NCBI GenBank assembly: GCA_024404115.1
Contig: JAKSQM010000011.1
Span: 1 to 50,821, forward strand
Source: Clostridia bacterium
GTDB lineage: Bacteria > Bacillota > Clostridia > Oscillospirales > Acutalibacteraceae
DNA length: 50,821 bases
Direction of reading: 5' to 3'
Position 1 is the first letter of the stretch; each line of letters starts with the position of its first letter. Positions 24,664 through 33,000 of the stretch are shown piece after piece. The position numbers and the translations under genes are program-made. The notes beneath the pieces are model-generated. The model was not told the origin of the DNA. It saw only the letters and a list, made by a program, of their open reading frames with translations, and searched no databases.

Positions 24664-24691
24664 ATTATAGCACCGAAAAAGGAAAAGTCAA
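24664..24691 (-). promoter_or_regulatory. Promoter of the 40-aa peptide gene
   Basis: On the minus strand TTGACT (24686-24691) and TATAAT (24664-24669) are separated by 16 bases. Confidence 0.8.
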
Positions 24692-24791
24692 GTCAAATTG
24701 CACAAATTAGCCGCCAAAGATTTATGCGTTTTGCTGATATGTTTTGTGAAAATTGCTAAACAACAGGTTCGTATCTTGTCGAATTTGCCAA

Positions 24792-25938
24792 TTAGTCTTT
24801 TTTAACCACCAAAAGAGCGTTATAGTCCTTTCTGATAAGGCGGGCGGTGGGGCGGAACAAATCGGCAGGTCTGGAGCGGAGAATATGCTCGCTCCCTTTT
24901 TTTGTATAAACTGCTGACGAGCCACCGCCGTCAAGATTCAGCGCACGGTCTGCACCGTAGGACTGCATAAGGCGGGCAAGGTCAACAAGGGACGCACCCG
25001 TTGGAGTATTCGGGGATTCTGCCGTCAGCAACGAGAATAAGCACAGAGCCGTCTTTTCTGACACCTGCACAGGTACGAGGATGCCTTACAAAAGAAAACG
25101 GCTCAAGGGGCGCATAATCGAATATTTCGCCATCTTTCAGCACCATCTGGATGCCTGCCGCCGCCTGCTGAAGCTGCGGGATAATGCCCTCGCTTTCGTT
25201 AATATCGGTGAGGATATGCGTGCCGTCTTTTTTCACACCAAGGAATGGGCGGGTGCTGTTTTCATTCGCCACTACCCTGCCGTTCTTAACACACAGACCC
25301 GACGGGTGAAAATCGCCAAAAATATCAAAGAAATCTGCATTGACAGCGGTGATAACATCCTTGCCGTTTTGGATGGCGGAGGTTATCATATCGGGGATTG
25401 TGGCACGGACACCAACGCTTTCGTAGCCGTCATTGGGCGTGCCGATATAGATTTCGGCTTTAGCGGTGTCAACATCCGTGAGGAATGCGTGGACAGGCGC
25501 ACCGTTTTTATCCTTATACAAAATGTGGTGGTATGTAACGCCCTCGGCAAGCTCCTCGGTTTCTCTTGATTCCTCGGTGAGCTGGTTATCATAATCTTTA
25601 ATAAGCTCTTTTTCGCAGGCAAAAGTGGGGTTTGTGCAATCCACTGCCACATTGCAAAGGCAGAATTTTGGTCTGAGGATATTGAATGTCATCAGCGGAC
25701 ACAAATCGCTGTCAAAATCGGTTTTATTTATATAAAATACATGGCTTTTTCTATCGTATGGCTCTTCGTCATTGAAAGCGTCAATATAGGTTGTGCCGAA
25801 GCAGTGGAGCTTTGCATCAAAAACGGGACTTTTGACACGGACAACCACTTTGATTTTATCGCCGCAATCAAGGAATGACACCCCTGCAACGAAGCTGTTT
25901 CTTAAACGCAAGCCTTTTTTTAAATATTTTTTGGTCAT
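24792..25938 (-). pseudogene. Phosphodiester glycosidase family protein (NAGPA-like), frameshifted
   Basis: Read in two frames, this encodes a ~381-aa protein of the NAGPA/phosphodiester glycosidase family, which cleaves N-acetylglucosamine-type phosphodiesters on proteins or cell-wall polymers. The first frame (25938 down to about 25000) has VNADFFDIFGDFHPSGLCV, RTCAGVRKDG and LVADGRIPEYSNG. The second frame (to 24792) continues with ASLVDLARLMQSYGADRALNLDGGGSS, the family's catalytic end. The break lies in a run of three C on the plus strand (24997-24999), where one fewer base restores the frame exactly. It is either a real pseudogene, a phase-variable tract (the run is very short for that) or a sequencing error. 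GGAGGG precedes the ATG at 25938. Confidence 0.85.
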
Positions 25939-26001
25939 TGTTATCCCTCCAAAGGTAATTATAAAGGCATATTGGAAAAAAATCAATGAAAAAATACATA
26001 T

Positions 26002-26033
26002 AAAAAACAAAAAAGCCGCCCCATAGGAGCGAC
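26002..26033 (-). terminator. Terminator after FIVAR surface protein 1
   Basis: An 8-bp stem with GU pairs (gtcgctcc/gggcggc on the minus strand) is followed by a long T-rich run. Confidence 0.8.
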
Positions 26034-26047
26034 TTTTGTTTTTTATA

Positions 26048-27901
26048 TTAGTGAACGATGTCAAGTACCGCAGATACATCAGACTTAACAAATGATGTCT
26101 TTGCTGTGCGTGAATAGAAATCGTAGTTTATACCGTTTCCAACCTTGGGGAAGTTGAAGTTGATTGTCCAAACTGAACGGTCATCAAGTTTCTCAACAGT
26201 TGCGTTGCTTGCTGTGTATGTTGCTGTTGTGCCGAGGTATGCAATCTGAATCTTAGTAATAGACTTGCCTGCTTCAACAACAATATTATGACGGCCATAT
26301 TTGATCAAATTGTTTGTGTCATATCCGCCAGCCTCTGTTGAATCCTCAATCTTATATGAATAGATTGCGTCATCCTTGGGAGTTGTGTCTTTAAGAGTGA
26401 ACTTGAACACTTCGGGAGCCCAAACTCTGCCTGTCTTTGTGTAAACCTCAAAGTTTTCAGTTTCCTGACGAAGCTTTGTTGTAAGGAGCCATGTCTGTGT
26501 GCCGTCCTCGTTTGTTACAACGCTCTTAACAGAACCGTATGAGGGATAATAAGTAAGTGAAGCACCAGTTGAATCAACAAAGCGAAGCTTGTCAACAGGC
26601 TTTGAAACAAGAACTTCAAGCTCATTATCTGCACCGATCATAGGATCTGTAACAGGTGTGATGCTGATGATTTCGCTCTTCTGCTGTGTTGAAACAAGAG
26701 CTGCTTTTGCATCCTCAATAGCCTTTGTGCATGCGTCAACCTCTGCCTGTGTTTCTGCCTTATAGCCATTCTGACCGTCTGCAACAGCTGCTTCATATGC
26801 TGCCCATGTTTCCTCAGTGTATTCAAGGCTGTCAAGTGTATCCTTCTCTGCGATAGCTGCATCAAGTGCTGAGAAATCAAGCTTATCGTTATTAACGATA
26901 GTGAAGTTAACCTCATTATTGAAGTTTACTGTCTGGCTGCAATATGACTTAGCGTCGTTGCACTTGTAAGCATCCTTAATGATACCGCCTGTGCAAGCTT
27001 CCTTCTCAAAGGGTTTGGGACCGTAGCCTCTGTGGAACTCAATAACAGGATAGTCATATGCGCCTAAAAGGTAGTTTTCGTCAGTAGCGCAGATGTCGTA
27101 GTTGCCGAAGAACTTACCGATTTCGCCTACTGTTGCATCTTCCTTAACCTTGAATGTTAAAGTGTAGATGTCGATTGGCTCGAGGGGAAGAAGATAATCC
27201 TCTGCATAAACATTAAGACCGAAAATAGCCTCAAAGAGAGTGTACTTATCGAAGAAGTGGCAATCCCAGTTTTCGGGGTATCTTGTTTTGTCGATCTGCT
27301 CAACGGGGATGTCTGTGCCGCCAAGACCGTATTCCCATCTTGCCATGGGAGTGTAGGGGTTGATGTTCAGCTTGCCCTGAAGCTCAGGACCGATAACGAT
27401 TGAACCGTCAACATACTCAAACTTAGTCCAGTCATAAATGAAGCCAGTGTACATAACATGGAGATAGAAGTTTGTTTTGAGAGAGAATGTAAGCTCGAAT
27501 GTATCGCCTGGTTTGAGCTTGTCGCCCTCAACATTTGTGCTGAAATAAAAGTCTGCTACAGCTTTTGATTCATCACGGTTTACACAAACAGTGTTGGATT
27601 CATCAAGATGCTCATTATACCATGACTCTGACTTATAAGCAGTGTCAAAAGCTTCCTGACACAGTGCATATGCTGCATCAATTTCGCTCTGTGAACCAGA
27701 TGCGAGAGCTTCCTCTGCTGTGTCTAAAGCACGGTAAATTAACTCTGATGTGGCGTCGTTGTAGAAATAAGCATTATACCTGCTGGGAAGTCTTGCAACA
27801 AGGCTCTCAAGGTCTGCCGCTGAATGTGCAGAAGCTGCAAGTGAGCACACGCCCAGAACAAGTATAAGTGCAAGAACTACACTCAATACTTTCTTTAACA
27901 T
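26048..27901 (-). CDS. Secreted FIVAR-domain protein, paralogue 1
   Basis: The 617-aa protein has a clear signal peptide (residues 1-25, cleavage near ASA-HS). Domains in order: an N-terminal helical FIVAR-like unit (about 27-90), a large beta-rich domain (about 105-320) resembling cohesin-like or carbohydrate-binding folds (TFELTFSLKTNFYLHVMYTGFIYDWTKFEYV), a FIVAR unit (about 345-410, LDFSALDAAIAEKDTLDSLE), and two C-terminal Ig-like regions ending in a conserved tail KTSFVKSDVSAVLDIVH. No LPXTG motif or dockerin is present. It is a close paralogue of the next gene (28053-29918) and has its own promoter. A role in adhesion or in binding a surface glycan is inferred. Confidence 0.8.
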   Translation of the reverse strand: MLKKVLSVVLALILVLGVCSLAASAHSAADLESLVARLPSRYNAYFYNDATSELIYRALDTAEEALASGSQSEIDAAYALCQEAFDTAYKSESWYNEHLDESNTVCVNRDESKAVADFYFSTNVEGDKLKPGDTFELTFSLKTNFYLHVMYTGFIYDWTKFEYVDGSIVIGPELQGKLNINPYTPMARWEYGLGGTDIPVEQIDKTRYPENWDCHFFDKYTLFEAIFGLNVYAEDYLLPLEPIDIYTLTFKVKEDATVGEIGKFFGNYDICATDENYLLGAYDYPVIEFHRGYGPKPFEKEACTGGIIKDAYKCNDAKSYCSQTVNFNNEVNFTIVNNDKLDFSALDAAIAEKDTLDSLEYTEETWAAYEAAVADGQNGYKAETQAEVDACTKAIEDAKAALVSTQQKSEIISITPVTDPMIGADNELEVLVSKPVDKLRFVDSTGASLTYYPSYGSVKSVVTNEDGTQTWLLTTKLRQETENFEVYTKTGRVWAPEVFKFTLKDTTPKDDAIYSYKIEDSTEAGGYDTNNLIKYGRHNIVVEAGKSITKIQIAYLGTTATYTASNATVEKLDDRSVWTINFNFPKVGNGINYDFYSRTAKTSFVKSDVSAVLDIVH

Positions 27902-27925
27902 GAAAATATCCTCCTAAAATTTTTT

Positions 27926-27952
27926 CTTTAACCATTTCAAAATGGAGTAAAG
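27926..27952 (-). promoter_or_regulatory. Leader inverted repeat before FIVAR protein 1
   Basis: The 5' leader contains cttta..ccatt paired with aatggttaaag on the minus strand. A matching hairpin lies at 29948-29976 in front of the paralogue. Confidence 0.55.
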
Positions 27953-27961
27953 TATAGATTT

Positions 27962-27990
27962 ATTATACAGGTAAAAGCCATAAAAATCAA
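27962..27990 (-). promoter_or_regulatory. Promoter of FIVAR protein 1
   Basis: On the minus strand TTGATT (27985-27990) and TATAAT (27962-27967) are separated by 17 bases. Confidence 0.8.
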
Positions 27991-28001
27991 CAAAAATTTA
28001 T

Positions 28002-28030
28002 AAAAAAAGCCGCTCTGCTTTCGCAGAGCG
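28002..28030 (-). terminator. Terminator after FIVAR surface protein 2
   Basis: A perfect 8-bp stem cgctctgc/gcagagcg (28011-28018 and 28023-28030) is followed on the minus strand by seven T. Confidence 0.85.
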
Positions 28031-28052
28031 ACCTGTAATTAGTGATTAAGGA

Positions 28053-29918
28053 TTAGTGGAGAACATCAACAACTGCTGTTACGTCAGATTTAACGAATGA
28101 TGTCTTTGCAGTACGTGAATAGAAGTCATATGTGAGACCTTCTGCAACCTTAGCGAAGTTAAGGTTGATTGTCCATACTGAGTAATCGCCGCATCTTTCG
28201 ATTGTTGCGTTGTATGAAGCAAATGTTGCTGTTGTGCCAAGGTATGCTACCTGAATCTTAGAAACGCCGTTGCCTGTTTCTACAACGATGTCATGGCGAC
28301 CATAAGCGATTCTTCCGTCTGTATCAAATCCGTCTTTCTCAGATTTATCAACGATCTTAGCTGAGAAGATAGTGCCGTTTGTACCAAGAACGTCAGCAAG
28401 TCTATACTTATAAACCTTTGTTGACCAGATTCTTGCATCTCTGATATAAACATCATAATACTCAATGAACTTCTTGAGAAGTGTTGTAACAACCCAAGTC
28501 TGTGTGCCGTCTTCGTTATTAACGATGCTTTCAACACGAGAATAGCCATTGAAGTATGTTAATGAGTTACCGTCAGAATCTACGAAACGAAGCTTCTCAA
28601 CGGGCTTTGAAACGAGAACTTCAAGCTTAACGTTTGTGTCAATAGCGGGATCTGAAATAGCTTTGATGTTGATGATTTCGCTATCCTGAACGAAGGGTTC
28701 AAGTGCATCACGAGCATCTGTGATAGCCTTTGTGCAATTGTCAACAGTTTCCTGTGATTTTGCTTTAAGGCCCTTATCCTGACCAGCCTGAACAGCTGCT
28801 TCATATGCTGCCCATGATTCTTCTGTGTATGTGAAGCTATCGAATGAATCTTTCTCTGCGATAGCTGCCTCAAGTGCTGAGTAATCAACATCACCAGGAG
28901 CAACGATCTTGAAATCCATATTGCCGTGGAAGTTAATTGTCTGACCGCAATATGCGTCAAAGTCTGTAACTGCCCATGTTTCTTTAATGATACCATCGGG
29001 TTCTGCTACAAGCTCATGAATGTTCTGACCATAAGCTCTGTGGAACTCAATAAGGGGATACTCATACAAACCGATGAGCCAGTTCTGCTTTGTTGCGCTG
29101 ACATCCATGTTACCGAAAATCTTACCGTTTTCGCCAACCTTAGCGTCATCCTTAACTCTGAGCTTTAATGAGTAAATAGGTGTGGGCTCATCAAAGATTG
29201 GGAACTGAGATGCTGTTGCATCGATACCGTATGCTGCCTCAAAGAATGCATACTGCTCAAAGAGGTTGGGATCCCATGTTTCTGAATATCTCTTGGGGTT
29301 GATTTTGTCTGCAGGGAGATCTACTCCATCAAAGCCGTAGCCGTATTCCCATCTGTCATAGGGGAAGAGGGGGTGAAGAACAAGCTTGCCTTTGATTGCA
29401 TCAGATGATTTAAGTGAATCAGGTACATATTCAAACTTTGTACGGTCATAAACAAAACCTGATGCCATAACCTGAAGGTAGAAGTTTGTTTTAAGTGAGA
29501 ATGTTACTGTGAATTCATCACCAGGCTGAAGCTCATCGCCTTCAACATCTGTTGAATAATAAATGTCTGCAACTGCCTTTGATTCATCACGGTTAACGTT
29601 AACATCCTGATCCTCTTCTGTGAAAGGATTGATGGTTGCTTCCCATGTGTAAGCTGTGTCAAAAGCTTCTTCGCAAAGAGCATAAGCTGCATCAATATCG
29701 CTCTGATTGCCTGATGCAAGTGCTGCATCTGCTGCATCTAATGCCTTGAGAATTACTGCTTCTGTTTCGTCGTTGTAGAAGTATGCATTATATCTTGTGG
29801 GGAGCTGGTCAACAAGAGCCTTGAGATCAGCTGCAGAAGTAGCGGCTGAAGCTGCAATTGAGCCGATACCAAACACAAGAATAAGTGCAAGAACTACACT
29901 CAATACTTTCTTGGTCAT
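28053..29918 (-). CDS. Secreted FIVAR-domain protein, paralogue 2
   Basis: The 621-aa protein mirrors its neighbour domain for domain: signal peptide (to about ASA-AT), N-terminal FIVAR-like unit, beta-rich domain with TVTFSLKTNFYLQVMASGFV, FIVAR unit (DYSALEAAIAEKDSFDSF), and Ig-like regions ending KTSFVKSDVTAVVDVLH. The signal peptides and last ~100 residues are the most alike; the middle domain has diverged more, as expected if it binds different ligands. AGGAGG precedes the start. I found no clear separate promoter, so it may be read through from the giant FIVAR/dockerin gene, with a strong hairpin in the gap. Confidence 0.8.
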   Translation of the reverse strand: MTKKVLSVVLALILVFGIGSIAASAATSAADLKALVDQLPTRYNAYFYNDETEAVILKALDAADAALASGNQSDIDAAYALCEEAFDTAYTWEATINPFTEEDQDVNVNRDESKAVADIYYSTDVEGDELQPGDEFTVTFSLKTNFYLQVMASGFVYDRTKFEYVPDSLKSSDAIKGKLVLHPLFPYDRWEYGYGFDGVDLPADKINPKRYSETWDPNLFEQYAFFEAAYGIDATASQFPIFDEPTPIYSLKLRVKDDAKVGENGKIFGNMDVSATKQNWLIGLYEYPLIEFHRAYGQNIHELVAEPDGIIKETWAVTDFDAYCGQTINFHGNMDFKIVAPGDVDYSALEAAIAEKDSFDSFTYTEESWAAYEAAVQAGQDKGLKAKSQETVDNCTKAITDARDALEPFVQDSEIINIKAISDPAIDTNVKLEVLVSKPVEKLRFVDSDGNSLTYFNGYSRVESIVNNEDGTQTWVVTTLLKKFIEYYDVYIRDARIWSTKVYKYRLADVLGTNGTIFSAKIVDKSEKDGFDTDGRIAYGRHDIVVETGNGVSKIQVAYLGTTATFASYNATIERCGDYSVWTINLNFAKVAEGLTYDFYSRTAKTSFVKSDVTAVVDVLH

Positions 29919-29947
29919 AGAAAATCCTCCTATAAAATATTATTTAT

Positions 29948-29976
29948 CTTTAACCATTTCACAGAATGGTTTAAAG
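29948..29976 (-). promoter_or_regulatory. Leader inverted repeat before FIVAR protein 2
   Basis: ctttaaccatt pairs with aatggtttaaag (one bulged base). The same element precedes paralogue 1, so it is conserved after duplication. Confidence 0.55.
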
Positions 29977-29983
29977 CCTGCGT

Positions 29984-30008
29984 TATCCCCTGCAAAATGC
30001 AGGGGATA
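29984..30008. other. Strong 11-bp hairpin between two surface-protein genes
   Basis: tatcccctgca pairs perfectly with tgcaggggata around a three-base loop. There is no T run on the minus strand, so it is not a standard terminator for the gene ending at 30023. It may act in RNA processing or partial attenuation. Confidence 0.5.
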
Positions 30009-30022
30009 TGTTGTTTGTTTTA

Positions 30023-33000
30023 TTAGAGTGTGGGGTCAACCTGATTGATTACCTTACCAGCTGCTGCTGCTGAGATAACAACTGCATCGCTTTCTGTTAC
30101 ACGGGCTACGCCGTCAACATTGCCTGCAAATCTCTGAGCTGCTGTGAGAGGTGAACCAACTGCTGCAAGCTGAGCTGTTGATGTATCAGTTACATCAATG
30201 ATGCCGTTTCCGTCAAGGTCGCCATAGATAACGATTGTGTATGTTTCAACTTTTCCGTCAGGATATGTTACCTTGATTGTTGAACCTGTGCCGTAATATT
30301 TTGCTGTTCTGCTTGCTTTTGTGAATGTAACCTGAACTCCGTCATAATCGAGGAACTGTTCCTTGAGCTCTTTAAGAGTGAGAGCTGTTTTAAGACCAGT
30401 GATGAAGTTTGTGCCGTCATTGATGATAGCTGTGCTGTCAGCTTTTACGCCGAAGTATGCAGGTGGAACTGCCTCTTCAAGACCAGCGATAGCATCTCTT
30501 ACTGCCTTAGTCCACTCGTCAACCTCTGACTGCTTGTCGATGTCAACAGGACCTTCTTCCATCCACTCTTTTGCTGATGTATAAACAGCTTTCTTCTCTG
30601 AGAAGTTTGAGTAGTCGTCTTCGTTAAGGCTTTCAAAGTCTGCAAGAGCTTTCTTGAGCTCTGAGTAATCAGCAGGAATCTTTGCAAGCTCATCAATTTT
30701 TACTTTAAGAACTTCTACCATTTCGTCAAGGTCTGCCTGATCTCTGATATCAACGCCTGCGCTGAGGAACTCTTCAATAGCCTTAACCTGATCTTCAACT
30801 GCCTTAACAGTTTCTGCTGTGTAAACTGAAAGGTCAGCAGGGATTGTGCCCTTTGCTGCAAGGTAAGCGGCTGTGTCGATATCTTTGAATTCGAGAGCGG
30901 CGATTGCATCGTTAATAGCCTTAGCCATTTCGTCAACATCTGCCTGCTTGTCGATTGTGAGATCTCTTACAACTGCGGCAATTGCTGCCTCAACTGCGCT
31001 GAAATCTTTGTAAAGGTCTTTATTAACTGCCAGTGCATAAGCATCTTCAAGTGCTTTGTCAACTGCGCTGTAATCTGCAAGTTTCTTTTCAGGATCTGTA
31101 AGTGCATCGTTGATTTCGTCAACGAGCTTATCAAGTGCTTCCTGATCTTTGATGCTTGCGTCATCTTTATTTGCAATTTCTTCTGCTTCTGCAATCTTAT
31201 CTTCGATAGCCTTGATTACATCCTCATCATAGAGGTCTTTATCAAGTTCGTCAAACTTATCTTTTGCTTCATCAAGAGCTGAAGTGTCAAGAGGTTTGTA
31301 TGTAAGAGCTGCAACTGCGTCGTTAATTGCCTTTGCCATTGCGTCAACCTGAGCCTGTTTATCCTCTGTGAGGTCATAAATAACTGCGTCGATTGCGTCT
31401 GCAACAGCTTTTTTAGTTTCGTCTGTGTAATTAGCTGCATCGCTTGAGTTAAGCTTTGCATTTGCAGCAGCCTTTGCAGATTCAACTGCTGAGTAATCTG
31501 CTGCTACGGGTTTGAGTTCAAGAGCGGCAATCTTTCCAACAAGATCTGCTACCATTGTATCAAGTTCGCCCTGCTTTGAAGCATCGGGGTTAGTTGCAAG
31601 GAATGAATCAATAGCTGCAACCTGATTGTTAACAGCGGCTACAGTATCGTCTGTATAAGCTGTGAGGTTTGCAGGGATTGTCTTCTTTGCTGCCATATAA
31701 GCTGATACATCAATATCTTTCATTCTGAGAGCTTCGATACCCTCGTAGATTGCTACTGCATAAGCATCAACCTGAGACTGTTTATCAGCTTTAAGGTTGG
31801 GGTTATATGAAAGAGCTGATGTAAGAGTAACCTTAGAAACATCTGTGTAGATGCTGAGGTCAGCGGGGATAGCTGCCTTTGCAGCTTCAACTGCTGTGTA
31901 ATCAGCTGGGCCGATAACAAGAGCTGTAACTGCTGCGTTAATTGCTGATGCGTAATTGTCAACAGTTCTCTGCTCTGAAATTGGAAGTTCATATACAACT
32001 GCGTCAATCTTTTCGTTAAGCTTTGCTATTGAATCAGCAGTGTAATAAGGTACTCCGTTATGAGCTGCTGCGAATGCCTCGCTCTTATTCTTTGCTCTAT
32101 CAGCGTTTGAGATTGCTTTTGTTACACTTGAGTAATCTGCCTTTTTGAATTCAAGACCTGCAATTGCATCGTTGATTGCTTTATCAAAAGCGTTAACATC
32201 TGCCTGCTGGCTGATCTTCTTGCCGTAATCAACTGCTGATACTGCGTCGAAGAGAGCACTGATTGATTCTTCTGTGTAAAGAGCTGAAACAGAGTCTTCA
32301 AAATATTTGTTAGCCTCTGCAACTGTCTTGTTAAGAGCTGTGTAGTCAGCCTCTCTCTCAGTAAGATTTGCAACTGCATTGTTGATAGCTGTTGCATAAC
32401 CGTCAACCTGAGACTGATGTGTAATATCAAGGCCTCTTACAACGCTGTTAATTGCTGTTGTAACTGCATCCCAGTTCTTATAGAATGTTTCGGGGCCGTA
32501 GCCGTATTTGTTTGTAATCTTTGTGCCTTCTGCATTTGCGGCTGTAATTGCGTTATTAACCTTTGTGTAGTCGGCAGGCTTCTTCTGAAGACTTTCGATA
32601 GCTGCGTTAAGCTTATTAACAGCATTATCTACCTTTGTCTGCTCTCTTGCATCAAGGCCGTAAACACCGAGAAGTGCCTGATATGCAGAGTCAACTGCTG
32701 AAAGGTCAGTGTAAATGCTTCTGTCGATTGCATTATAGCTCTGCTTTGCGGCATTAGCTGCTGTGTAATCGGCAGGTCTGTATTCATAATTTTTAAGTGC
32801 TTCGTTAAGAGCATCTACTGCTTCGTCAATATCACGCTGACGGTCAATTTTGAGTGCAGGTGAATACAGTGCGTAAAGATTCTCATATGCTTCCTCAATA
32901 GGAGCAAGTGATTCAGCTGTGATATAAGGAGCTGTTGATGACTTGAATGAAGAATAAGCTAAGAAAGCTGCGCGTGTTTCGGTATAATCTGCGTCTCTCT

